A DNA stretch of 9,213 nt from NCBI GenBank assembly GCA_002862265.1, contig PKCQ01000311.1, forward strand, positions 1-9,213. Reading direction: 5' to 3'. The DNA is from Planctomycetaceae bacterium. GTDB lineage: Bacteria; Planctomycetota; Planctomycetia; Pirellulales; Pirellulaceae. The position numbers and the translations under genes are program-made. Of the stretch, positions 1-7,287 are shown one piece after another; the stretch's first letter is position 1, and the number at the start of each line of letters is the position of its first letter. The notes beneath the pieces are model-generated. The model was not told where the DNA came from. It did not search any database and saw only the letters and a list, made by a program, of their open reading frames with translations.

Positions 1-650
1 ATGCTTACGAGCTTTTGTTCTGCAGCCCGAGTCCGTGCAAAGAGCATCAGACCACTGGTCTCGCGATCAAGTCGGTGGACTGGAAAGACTTGAAGCTCGG
101 ATGGGAGCTTCTTCGAGTTCTGGATGTGGCTTGGCTTCTTGCGATTCCGAGCCTGATTCGTTTGGTGTCGACCACGATTCATGCCTACGGGTGGGAGTGG
201 TGGCCAGCGCAGTCGTTGCATCTTGGCTAGTACTGGCGGCAGTAATTCCTCCAGCGTGGGTTGCAGCTGTCGACGGCGTGTTGAAATGCGGCGTTCATTG
301 AAGTGCCGAACACTGGTCACGCCAGCTGGCTTGGCAACCACCAGTAGCTGTTCGTCGAGGTGCTCGATCCGGATGTCGCGAACTTCAACGGGTTTGCTTT
401 GCGGGTGGGCGAACCACTTAATGACGTCTTTGGCCGTTAATCTACGTGCCTCGTCCAGGCATAAATTTCCGTTGACTTGAATCTGCCGGCGGCTAATCCA
501 TTTCTTGACTTGTCCCCATGATGCATCCTTGACCAATTCTTTGAGTGCGGCTGCCAGGGTCAGGCCCTCGTGCTGATCGCCAAGGTGATAAACTAGCGAC
601 TCTTTGTTCTTCGGATTCAATGGATTTTCGACTTCGTTCTTCACTGCCAT
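1..650 (-). CDS. RluA-family pseudouridine synthase with S4 domain, 3' end beyond the left edge
   Basis: This gene converts a uridine in RNA (usually rRNA) to pseudouridine; the target position cannot be told from sequence. Reading the minus strand from the ATG at 650-648 gives 216 open codons to the window edge. An in-frame TGA four codons upstream (662-660) makes this ATG the first possible one. Residues about 32-78 form an S4 RNA-binding domain (SRRQIQVNGN). The catalytic domain begins around residue 95 with EHLDEQLLVVAKPAG (KPAG at 107-110). The signature HRLDRETSGLMLFART starts at residue 192, with the family's catalytic aspartate at 195. The distance from KPAG to HRLD is 85 residues, against about 38 in E. 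coli RluD. The extra stretch is rich in Arg, Lys and Pro. The remaining C-terminal catalytic half lies outside the window. No clear Shine-Dalgarno sequence precedes the start. It is divergent from the next gene. Family assignment is firm; the RluC/RluD-type subfamily is not resolved. Confidence 0.93.
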   Translation of the reverse strand, partial: MAVKNEVENPLNPKNKESLVYHLGDQHEGLTLAAALKELVKDASWGQVKKWISRRQIQVNGNLCLDEARRLTAKDVIKWFAHPQSKPVEVRDIRIEHLDEQLLVVAKPAGVTSVRHFNERRISTRRRQLQPTLEELLPPVLAKMQRLRWPPLPPVGMNRGRHQTNQARNRKKPSHIQNSKKLPSELQVFPVHRLDRETSGLMLFARTRAAEQKLVS

Positions 651-797
651 TCTGGTCTGTCAGAAATCGCAGAACTTTGCCTTGTCCCACACGCTTGGCC
701 GACCGATTTCATGAAAGAATAAGCCAAAGGCTGAAGATATCGAGTCGAAATGCTCCGTTTTTGTCTGTTCTGCTCCAAGTCGTGAAAGTCGAAAGCC

Positions 798-1469
798 ATG
801 CTGGAATTCCTGCCATTGCTATTTGTGCTCACCATTATCGCGCTAGTCAGTTTTGGTGTAGTTGCCGGTTCCATTGTCGCAGCGAGAAAACGGCGAGAGA
901 CTTTGGCAAAATTCGCAGAAGACCTAGGCCTGGAGTATCAAGAAATTTTGCCTGCCCAGGATGCCAGTCAATTCCAGCAATTCAACCTTGCAAATAAAGG
1001 CCGTGCTCGCAAAGCGACGAATGCCGTGACTGCTGATTCAGGCGAATTGCGATTTGTCATCTTCGACTACAACTACACGACGGGCAGCGGAAAGAACAGT
1101 ACAACGCGTCGCCAATCGGTTGTAATGGCTTTCAGTAGCAGTTCGTTACAGTTGCCCCACTTCAACATCAGCCCGGAAAGCTTCTTGAGTAAGATCAGCG
1201 ATTTTTTCGGCTTCAAGGACATCGACTTTGTCGACGACAAGGCGTTTTCGGACGCGTTTCTTTTACACGGAGCGGACGAAGCAGCAGTGCGTAAATTCTT
1301 TACGCCAGAGCGGCGAAAGAAATTCTTTGGTTTCCGTGATGTTTCCATCGAAGCTCGGGATAACTCCTTCATCTTTTATATTCCTAGGCGAATCTGCAAG
1401 TCCAATGAGATTCGTGGTCTTATGGAACGCGGCTTTGCGATTTACACGCTACTATCTTCGGAAGAGTGA
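798..1469 (+). CDS. Membrane-anchored protein of unknown function
   Basis: I do not recognise a named family. The 223-residue product opens with a hydrophobic segment (about residues 4-28) followed by RKRR. This fits a single N-terminal membrane anchor with the rest in the cytoplasm by the positive-inside rule. A short amphipathic stretch follows (ETLAKFAEDLGLEY, 34-47). Next is a beta-rich part containing FDYNYTTGSGKNSTTRRQ (89-106), a pattern I associate with small conserved membrane proteins of unknown role in planctomycetes and other bacteria. The C-terminal half holds DIDFVDD (141-147), FLLHGADEAAVRKFFTPE (154-171) and a final hydrophobic strand. The start at ATG 798 is preceded by GAAAG a few bases upstream, a weak ribosome binding site. 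No enzyme motif or metal ligand set is visible. The gene stands alone, with 147 bp to the divergent gene and 284 bp to the next. Confidence 0.85.
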   Translation: MLEFLPLLFVLTIIALVSFGVVAGSIVAARKRRETLAKFAEDLGLEYQEILPAQDASQFQQFNLANKGRARKATNAVTADSGELRFVIFDYNYTTGSGKNSTTRRQSVVMAFSSSSLQLPHFNISPESFLSKISDFFGFKDIDFVDDKAFSDAFLLHGADEAAVRKFFTPERRKKFFGFRDVSIEARDNSFIFYIPRRICKSNEIRGLMERGFAIYTLLSSEE

Positions 1470-1614
1470 CACAGTGAACTTTGATTCGGATATTCGCAGT
1501 CCAACTCTCAACCCCAGGAAAGTTGCGCCATGGTCACCAAAGCAAATTATCGATTAGAGAGTAAAGCAAATACGGCAACAGCATCTTTCCGAAGCACAGG
1601 ATTGAGCTCTGATG

Positions 1615-1683
1615 TCTGCGATGCGACAAACCGTTTCTTGCGGATTCTGCGATGCGACGAACCGTTTCTTGCCGATTCTGCGA
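1615..1683. repeat. 31-bp tandem repeat, 2.2 copies
   Basis: Copy 1 is 1615-1645, copy 2 is 1646-1676, and the first seven bases of a third copy follow at 1677-1683. Each unit starts TCTGCGATGCGAC and continues to CCGTTTCTTGC. The two full copies differ at only two positions (1628 versus 1659, and 1642 versus 1673). The period is not a multiple of three, and the repeat lies in the 284-bp gap (1470-1753) between the membrane protein gene and amrS. I see no convincing gene in that gap. The only other structure seen there is a small hairpin, GCCTT-TGCC-AAGGC, at 1718-1731 without a T run. Function unknown: it could be a slippage duplication or a binding-site array. Confidence 0.9.
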
Positions 1684-1743
1684 AAGGTAACCGGCGAGTG
1701 GGTAAGCCTATGGGAACGCCTTTGCCAAGGCAGAGACGATCAA

Positions 1744-1750
1744 GGGAGGG
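1744..1750 (+). promoter_or_regulatory. Ribosome binding site for amrS
   Basis: GGGAGGG ends three bases before the ATG at 1754; its GGGAG core leaves a five-base spacer. This purine-rich stretch favours the 1754 start over the in-frame ATG at 1802. That second ATG would still retain the conserved WWEP start of the family, so it remains possible. Confidence 0.5.
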
Positions 1751-1753
1751 TGG

Positions 1754-2841
1754 ATGGAATCGTACTCGGGAATCAAGCGGCATCGATTTGAAGATGGGGC
1801 GATGGCTGGCGGCTGGTGGGAGCCCGGTGCCGAGGGAAGGATCGAGTGCCATCTTTGTCCGCGAAAGTGTAGCCTAAAGGATGGTGACAAGGGATTCTGC
1901 TTTGTCCGCGAGAATCGCAACGGACAAGTTGTCTTGTCGACCTACGGGCGGAGCACAGGATTCTGTATTGATCCAATTGAGAAGAAGCCACTCAATCACT
2001 TCTTGCCTAGCACTCCGGTACTGAGTTTTGGTACCGCTGGATGTAATCTCGGGTGCAAGTTCTGCCAAATTGGGAAATCTCGAAGTCGCGCGAAACGCAG
2101 CGGCTCAGCAATGCTGCAGAACCGGAAAGCGTGGCGAGAGCGGCACAGCAAACTGGCTGTAGAAGCATGGCTTACACCTACAACGACCCCATTATCTGGG
2201 CTGAATACGCCATCGATACTGCTCGGGCCTGCCGACAGCTTGGCATCAAGAATGTCGCGGTGACGGCGGGCTATATTTCACCTACGGCGCGAGCTGAGTT
2301 CTTTGAGTTTATGGATGCAGCGAATGTCGATCTCAAGGCGGTCACCGAAGACTTCTACCATAAGATTACCTATTCTCACCTGCAGCCAGTTCTAGACACT
2401 TTGGAGTTTCTTCATCGCGAGACAGACGTATGGGTTGAGATCACGAACTTGGTCATTCCTGAAGACAATGATAATCCGGATGAACTGCGCAAAATGTGCG
2501 ACTGGGTTCTGGGAAAGGTAGGCGATCTAGTGCCTGTTCACTTCACGGCCTTTCATCCCGAGTTTCGAATGCTCGATCGTCCGCGCACGAGTCCTGATAC
2601 ATTGATTATTGCACAAGAAAACGCGTATTCGGCAGGAATCCAATATGCTTATGTCGGAAACGTTCAAGACGCGGAAAGGCAAAACACGAACTGTCATCAC
2701 TGTGGGCAGTTATTGATTGCGCGAGACCGATATGAACTTGGGTAATATAACTTGACCTCTGAGGGTGCTTGCCGGTTTTGCCAAACGCAGATTCCAGGGC
2801 GGTATCAAGCATCTTGTGGCGACTGGGGCGCGAGGCGTTAG
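1754..2841 (+). pseudogene. amrS: AmmeMemoRadiSam system radical SAM enzyme, interrupted by a frameshift and an in-frame stop
   Basis: The intact family member is a cytosolic 4Fe-4S radical SAM enzyme that travels with AMMECR1 and Memo proteins; its substrate is not known to me. Reading from ATG 1754 shows WWEPG, CHLCPRKC, GFCFVREN and the family phrase FCIDPIEKKPLNHFLP. The cluster motif CNLGCKFC follows, with CX3CX2C cysteines at residues 97, 101 and 104. Directly after it the frame breaks: at 2066-2074 the sequence reads CAAATTGGG, where the family expects Gln-Asn-Trp, so one base is missing at the A run 2067-2069. The other frame resumes with NWEISKSRE and continues through AYTYNDP, VAVTAGY, DAANVDLKA, HFTAFHP and the zinc knuckle CHHCG to a TAA at 2743-2745. 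Past that stop the same frame carries a family-like tail (YNLTSEGACRFC, ending CGDWGARR) to a TAG at 2839-2841. Repairing both lesions gives about 362 residues, the usual size. As it stands the longest product from the native start (169 residues) has the cluster cysteines but a nonsense C-terminus. Either a young pseudogene or sequencing/assembly error. Confidence 0.92.
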
Positions 2842-2904
2842 CCGATTCGCATTGAGTCTTTTGCGAATCCCAGCCCAATTGTTCCCATCACTGTAGCGCA
2901 CGAA

Positions 2905-2911
2905 AAGGAAG
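2905..2911 (+). promoter_or_regulatory. Ribosome binding site selecting a GTG start
   Basis: AAGGAAG lies five bases before the GTG at 2917 (AGGA is seven bases away). It is one of the clearest Shine-Dalgarno sequences in the window. It decides the GTG start of the AMMECR1/Memo gene over any alternative further in. Confidence 0.6.
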
Positions 2912-2916
2912 ACATT

Positions 2917-5019
2917 GTGAGAAACGCACCGGAGTCTCAGCCAGCCAATCCTATTGCAACTCCTGTCCCAACCCCGACACCGCTTCAGCTGCTAGAGATG
3001 GAGATGCTGAAGGAAGATCAGAAGCAGTTGATCTGCAAGGCGGCGGCCCATTGGTTGGCGGCTGCAGTTTACAACCAGAATACCACTGAACCGGCTGGAT
3101 TCTTAGGCGACTTGGCTGACACTGTCGTCATGGGTGCTTTTGTGACGGTCAAACGCGGCGAGATCCTGCGTGGTTGTTGCGGTGTGCTAGGCAAGCCTGT
3201 GCCGCTAGGGCACGCGGTTGCATCAGCGGCGGCAAAGACGGCCAAGGAAGATAAGAGAATGGCCGCAATTTCCCGCAGCGAACTTCCTTATTTAGACATT
3301 GAAGTCACGCTGCTTGGGCCGTTCAAGAAAATCGAGGCACAAGGTGCGGCACGACAGGATCATGTTGAAATCGGCAAACACGGATTGATGATCCAGCAAG
3401 CTGGCCGAAACGGTTTGCTATTGCCGTCGGTAGCTGTGGATCGCAAGTGGGACGCCTTTCAGTTTATGCAAGGTGTCTGCAACAAGGCAGGCTTGTCTGT
3501 TGGAGCTTGGGAGCAGCCAGACACGAGCGTCTTTACGTTTGATGGCTTACCCATAGGTGGCGAGTTTCAGGAACTGTTTGAGCACGAAACACCTGCCAAC
3601 CTGGACATGCCAATGACCCAGGAGCAGTTGGCGGAATACACCAAGGTGGCTGGCCACAACATCGTGGCTTTAGTCTCTGGTGGAACACCCAGTTATGTAA
3701 TTCCTGGTCTTCCAGACGCGTCAGTCAATGCCTTGGTGCTCTCGTTGCAGTGGACGACAGACGGCAAGCCAGGTGAAGAAGACGGGAAAAATGTGCGACA
3801 AGGTAACTTGGTGCAGGTTTCTTATCGACCTGGTGTACCGATGCAGAATGCCTTGTATCAGATGTGTCAGCAAGCGGCGATGATGTTCCGTCAGCGGCAG
3901 TTCGCAGGCCAGATGCAGATCGGAATCTCGATTGGTATAGATCCTGCGATGCACGGCTTTGGCCCTCAAGCCGATCTGGAAGGAATTGATACTCACGCGC
4001 GCGGACTGGTTATTTCTGATCGTCGACACTGCGGCATGGCATTTAATCCTGAGCAGTCGGCGGAGGAGTTGCGCGACAAGTTACGCACGATTCTTCCAAT
4101 CAACAGCCGCGACGCAGCTCTGCACAGCATGCAAGTGATGTCCACCATGCCACAAGTGATCGCCATCTCGGCACCCGTCGCTGTGCGTTCTTCCGGTGTG
4201 CGTCCGCCTGCGGTGGCCGGCAAGTTCTATCCGAAAGAAGATGCGGCTCGGCGAGCGATGGTGGGAACACTGCTTAAAGAAGAGCCTGCAGAGAAGTATT
4301 CGCCTGCGGCCATTATGGTTCCCCACGCTGGCATTAAGTATTCCGGGCAGATTGCCGCGAATACGTGGAACAGCGTTGAAAACCTAGATGAGCGTACAGT
4401 GATTGTCATCTCGCCGAAGCACACGGAGCATGGAGTCAATTGGGCAGTCTGTCCTTTTGAGTCCTGGCAGCTTTCTTCGACGACTACTATCCAAAGCGAT
4501 GCACCGCTAGCGCAGCAGATTTCCGATGCCGTGTCAGCGCTGGAGATGGATTCTGCCGCGCATCAATTAGAACATGGCATTGAAGTACAGTTGCCAATCT
4601 TGGAGCAGCTGGCACCAAAGAGTAAAGTGATCGGGTTGGCGCTTCAGGGGGGGAGCTGGGCCGACATCAGTGAAGCGGCTGGCCAGTTTGCGGAGTTCCT
4701 GAAAACCCAGACTGAAATGCCGTTGCTCGTGATTTCAAGTGACATGAATCACTATGCACCGGATGCTGAGAATCGCCGTCGGGATCGATTGGCGCTGGAT
4801 GCATTGGCGACCGGTGACCCTCAAAAGCTGATTGACACTTGCCAAGACAATGAGATCAGCATGTGCGGCTTGGTCCCAGCTGCTTTTGTGATGGAAACGC
4901 TGAAGCAGATGCAGCAGGGCTTCGAAGTCAAAGAACTCGACTACGCGACGAGTGCGGAAGTATCGGGCGATCGCTCCAAAGTCGTCGGCTACGCCGGTTG
5001 TATGTTGTTGCCTACTTAA
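2917..5019 (+). CDS. AmmeMemoRadiSam system fusion protein: AMMECR1 domain, AMMECR1-like domain, Memo domain
   Basis: This 700-residue cytosolic protein joins two partners usually called AmmeMemoRadiSam proteins A and B. After a Pro/Thr-rich N-terminus, residues about 30-225 are an AMMECR1 domain. It contains GAFVTVKRG, the signature LRGCCG at 84-89 (usually LRGCIG), LPYLDIEVTLLGP and KHGLMI at 154-159. Residues about 255-420 look like a diverged second copy: GVPMQNALYQM, a beta strand QIGISIGID, then HARGLVISD at 360-368. Residues 428-700 are a Memo domain opening VRPPAVAGKFYP. It keeps the metal-site positions known from human MEMO1: His470 (VPHAG), His502 (SPKHT) and Cys650 (MCGL). It also keeps EHGIEVQLPIL (552-562) and SSDMNHY (607-613). 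Human MEMO1 binds iron or copper through the equivalent residues; the bacterial reaction is unknown to me. The gene starts with GTG after a good ribosome binding site, 75 bp after the restored end of amrS, so co-transcription is likely. It is intact throughout, unlike its neighbour. Confidence 0.93.
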   Translation: MRNAPESQPANPIATPVPTPTPLQLLEMEMLKEDQKQLICKAAAHWLAAAVYNQNTTEPAGFLGDLADTVVMGAFVTVKRGEILRGCCGVLGKPVPLGHAVASAAAKTAKEDKRMAAISRSELPYLDIEVTLLGPFKKIEAQGAARQDHVEIGKHGLMIQQAGRNGLLLPSVAVDRKWDAFQFMQGVCNKAGLSVGAWEQPDTSVFTFDGLPIGGEFQELFEHETPANLDMPMTQEQLAEYTKVAGHNIVALVSGGTPSYVIPGLPDASVNALVLSLQWTTDGKPGEEDGKNVRQGNLVQVSYRPGVPMQNALYQMCQQAAMMFRQRQFAGQMQIGISIGIDPAMHGFGPQADLEGIDTHARGLVISDRRHCGMAFNPEQSAEELRDKLRTILPINSRDAALHSMQVMSTMPQVIAISAPVAVRSSGVRPPAVAGKFYPKEDAARRAMVGTLLKEEPAEKYSPAAIMVPHAGIKYSGQIAANTWNSVENLDERTVIVISPKHTEHGVNWAVCPFESWQLSSTTTIQSDAPLAQQISDAVSALEMDSAAHQLEHGIEVQLPILEQLAPKSKVIGLALQGGSWADISEAAGQFAEFLKTQTEMPLLVISSDMNHYAPDAENRRRDRLALDALATGDPQKLIDTCQDNEISMCGLVPAAFVMETLKQMQQGFEVKELDYATSAEVSGDRSKVVGYAGCMLLPT

Positions 5020-5116
5020 AGTAGCAATAATAATACAAGCACGCTGTCAGGTTCTGCGATTGACTATGCAACTTTGGACATGCTGACAATTCAGTGCCGC
5101 ACGAAGAGCTCCGCTA

Positions 5117-5144
5117 CGCCGTCACGAACGGCGAGTTGCTTTTT
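5117..5144 (+). terminator. Weak intrinsic terminator candidate after the AMMECR1/Memo gene
   Basis: A six-base-pair stem CGCCGT/ACGGCG with a five-base loop is followed, after AGTTGC, by a run of five T. The stem is short and the T run is offset, so this is a weak call. It lies in the 283-bp gap 5020-5302, in which I see no gene. The only other structure noted there is a 13-base palindrome, CTACTT-A-AAGTAG, at 5012-5024 that overlaps the preceding stop codon. Confidence 0.3.
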
Positions 5145-5302
5145 CGCATTGCTCGTTACGTCCTGCATCTTGCTGGCAGAATCTAGGATGAAATAGCGGA
5201 TGGTATGGTCTCGAGGTTCAGTCTGTAACTAATAATCGCATGCAGCAGATGCCTTATTCGACTTGGCTGTAAGATTTTCCCTCCTCTTCCTTTCGTGCAC
5301 GC

Positions 5303-6094
5303 ATGGATTCAGAACTACTCAAAGCAGTAATACTTGGGGTAATCCAAGGTCTCACTGAGTTCCTGCCAGTCAGCAGCAGTGGCCATCTTGAGATTGGCAA
5401 GGTTTTGCTTGGAGCGCAAGAAGCGACAATGTTGATGACGGTCGTGCTGCATGCGGCCACGGCTCTCAGCACGATTGTCGTATTTCGCGAGGACATCCTC
5501 AGCATCCTGCAAGGCCTAGTTCGATTCAGCTGGAATGACGACTGGTCGTTCGCGGTAAAGATTGTGATTTCGATGATCCCTGCTGTCATCGTGGGTCTGA
5601 CCATGGACGACTTTCTTGAAAGTTTATTCAGTGGCAACATGCTGCTTGTCGGATCGATGCTACTGCTTACCGGTGTGCTGTTGCTATTGGCAGAACGCGC
5701 GAAACAATCGGAGAAAAAGGTGGGCTTTGGCCAGGCTTTGCTCATAGGCCTGGCTCAGGCTTTCGCCATACTGCCCGGCATATCACGCTCCGGTGCTACG
5801 ATATCAACCTCTGTATTACTTGGGATTGATCGCGCTGAAGCGGCGCGTTTTTCTTTCCTGATGGTCATTCCGTTGATTCTCGGCAAGATATGTAAAGATA
5901 TTTTGTCCGACGAGTTTGCTACTAGCAGCTCGCAGCCTTTACTACTGCTAGTCGGATTTATTGCCGCTTTCATCACTGGTTTTTTCGCGTGTAAGTGGAT
6001 GATTGCGATCGTCAAAAAGTGCCAGCTTCGGTGGTTCTCGATCTATTGCTTTATGGTCGGCGTGATCGCCATCGCTTCGACAATGCTTAGCTAG
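5303..6094 (+). CDS. uppP: Undecaprenyl-diphosphatase UppP (BacA family)
   Basis: This integral membrane enzyme removes a phosphate from undecaprenyl diphosphate on the periplasmic side. It regenerates the lipid carrier for peptidoglycan and surface polysaccharide synthesis; overproduction gives bacitracin resistance in other bacteria. The 263-residue length is normal for the family. Both catalytic signatures are complete. The first is QGLTEFLPVSSSGHL at 15-29, with Glu19 and His28 matching E. coli Glu21 and His30. The second is LPGISRSGATIS at 157-168, with Arg162 matching Arg174. About eight hydrophobic segments are visible, as expected. The start at ATG 5303 has no Shine-Dalgarno sequence; the preceding 25 bases are pyrimidine-rich. 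It is followed after 17 bp by a DUF368 translocase gene in the same direction, so the two probably share a transcript. Identification is firm. Confidence 0.97.
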   Translation: MDSELLKAVILGVIQGLTEFLPVSSSGHLEIGKVLLGAQEATMLMTVVLHAATALSTIVVFREDILSILQGLVRFSWNDDWSFAVKIVISMIPAVIVGLTMDDFLESLFSGNMLLVGSMLLLTGVLLLLAERAKQSEKKVGFGQALLIGLAQAFAILPGISRSGATISTSVLLGIDRAEAARFSFLMVIPLILGKICKDILSDEFATSSSQPLLLLVGFIAAFITGFFACKWMIAIVKKCQLRWFSIYCFMVGVIAIASTMLS

Positions 6095-6111
6095 TAACAG
6101 TAAGACCAATC

Positions 6112-7158
6112 ATGGTGAACGAGAAGAATCCGTACGCGGCAGATGCTCAGCAAGTGCTCAGTGGCGGCAGTTTAGGCCCGCTGGTAACGCGCAGCGTTTT
6201 TGGCGGCGTCTTGATGGGTCTCGCGAATCTTGTGCCTGGAATCAGTGGTGGCACGATGCTGCTGGCCGCAGGTGTCTATCCCAAGTTTGTTCAAGCCATC
6301 GCTGAGGTGACGCGTCTCAAGTTTCGCTACGCCTCGCTGGTGGTCCTCGCCTCGGTGGGCATATCGGCCGTTCTAAGTATTTTGCTGCTGGCGGGCGTGC
6401 TCAAGGAACTAGTGCTGGATCATCGTTGGGTAATGTATAGCCTGTTCATAGGGCTGACCTTGGGCGGAATCCCCATCGTATGGAGGTTGGCACGACCTGC
6501 GTCGGCAGGCCTAGTCGTTTCAGCGCTGGTTGCCTTTGCCGCGATGGTGGCACTTGCAATCGCCCAAGCGATGAATATCGTGGGCAATCCATCAGGGGGA
6601 ACATTAATGTTCTTCGTGGCTGGCTTAGCCGGTGCGAGCGCAATGATTTTGCCTGGGATTTCCGGCGGCTATCTGCTGCTCTTGCTCGGCCAGTACGTGC
6701 CGATTTTAGCGTCTATCGATGCGTTCAAAGAGGCGCTGAAAAACCGAGACATTCTGGCGGCTATGGGCCCCGCGTTCTCTGTCGTTCTGCCAGTTGGGCT
6801 AGGCGTCCTGATTGGCATCGCGCTCGTCGGAAACTTGCTTGGCTGGCTATTGAAGAATCACGCCAAGGCAACGCTTGGGGCTTTACTGGGTTTGTTGATT
6901 GGATCGGCCGCAGGCTTATGGCCTTTCCAGGTCGGTGTCAAACCGCAGATCGGCGACATGATCAAAGGCCAAGCTGTCACCGCCGAGAGCATTGGTGAGA
7001 TTGAAAAGGATGATTGGCCCGTAAAATATTTCGGGCCGAGTCTGCTTCAAGTCCTCGGCTCGCTGGCTCTGATTGCAACTGGTTTTGGCGTGACGACCAT
7101 CGTAGCTAAGATCGGTGGTGATGAAGAAAAAGAGCAAGCACGAAGCAGAGACGGGTGA
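6112..7158 (+). CDS. popT: DUF368 membrane protein, polyprenyl-phosphate translocase family (PopT)
   Basis: DUF368 proteins are polytopic membrane proteins implicated in moving undecaprenyl phosphate from the outer to the inner leaflet of the cytoplasmic membrane. The 348-residue product shows the family's internal duplication. ANLVPGISGGTM (38-49) and SAMILPGISGGYL (176-188) each carry the PGISGG re-entrant-loop motif, at 42-47 and 181-186. Multiple transmembrane segments surround them. A hydrophilic insertion (about residues 275-305, DMIKGQAVTAESIGEIEKDD) precedes the last transmembrane segment, and the tail is charged (GGDEEKEQARSRDG). The gene starts 17 bp after the uppP stop with no obvious ribosome binding site, consistent with translation coupled to or dependent on the operon. 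Placement next to the phosphatase that makes its substrate supports the role. Family membership is firm; transport function here is inferred from characterised relatives. Confidence 0.92.
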   Translation: MVNEKNPYAADAQQVLSGGSLGPLVTRSVFGGVLMGLANLVPGISGGTMLLAAGVYPKFVQAIAEVTRLKFRYASLVVLASVGISAVLSILLLAGVLKELVLDHRWVMYSLFIGLTLGGIPIVWRLARPASAGLVVSALVAFAAMVALAIAQAMNIVGNPSGGTLMFFVAGLAGASAMILPGISGGYLLLLLGQYVPILASIDAFKEALKNRDILAAMGPAFSVVLPVGLGVLIGIALVGNLLGWLLKNHAKATLGALLGLLIGSAAGLWPFQVGVKPQIGDMIKGQAVTAESIGEIEKDDWPVKYFGPSLLQVLGSLALIATGFGVTTIVAKIGGDEEKEQARSRDG

Positions 7159-7163
7159 GTGTG

Positions 7164-7188
7164 CTTGGGCTCCTGCTGAGCTTTCAAG
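7164..7188. terminator. Possible interrupted hairpin between converging genes
   Basis: CTTG, G, GCTC, loop CTGCT, GAGC, TTT, CAAG forms two four-base-pair stems separated by an asymmetric internal loop. It starts six bases after the popT stop. There is no long T run, so this is at most a weak terminator. Apart from it, the 129-bp gap between the converging genes shows nothing convincing. Confidence 0.22.
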
Positions 7189-7287
7189 TGTTGCAATTGA
7201 TTGTTTAACGCCCAACCGTAGGCGACGGCTTATTTGAGCTGCTTTGAAGCTATTTGTTGTCCAGACTTTCTCAGTAAAGGTTGAAGG

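Noticed and set aside
545..997. Plus-strand frame of 150 codons spanning 545-997
   Set aside because: It runs antisense through the start of the pseudouridine synthase and into the 798-1469 gene in a different frame. Both of those have much better coding evidence.
1615..1683. CRISPR array
   Set aside because: The copies are directly abutting with no unique spacers, and there are only about two of them.
1547..1852. Minus-strand frame of about 100 codons covering the tandem repeat
   Set aside because: It runs through the repeat (whose 31-bp period is not a multiple of three) and antisense into the amrS start, with no recognisable domain or ribosome binding site.
2063..2074. Programmed ribosomal frameshift producing full-length AmrS
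   Set aside because: The site CCAAATT is not a canonical X XXY YYZ slippery heptamer, no strong downstream stem or upstream Shine-Dalgarno stimulator was seen, and a second lesion (TAA 2743) would still truncate the product.
2743..2745. Stop-codon recoding (selenocysteine or pyrrolysine)
   Set aside because: The codon is TAA, while these amino acids use TGA and TAG. A simple nonsense mutation or sequencing error is the simpler explanation.
5012..5024. 13-base palindrome at the AMMECR1/Memo stop codon
   Set aside because: It has no room for a loop as an RNA hairpin and no T run. An isolated short palindrome of this size is expected by chance.
5254..5745. 163-codon open frame on the minus strand opposite uppP
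   Set aside because: It overlaps the well-supported UppP coding region, and its Ser/Arg/Thr-rich translation has no family resemblance. It is a shadow frame.
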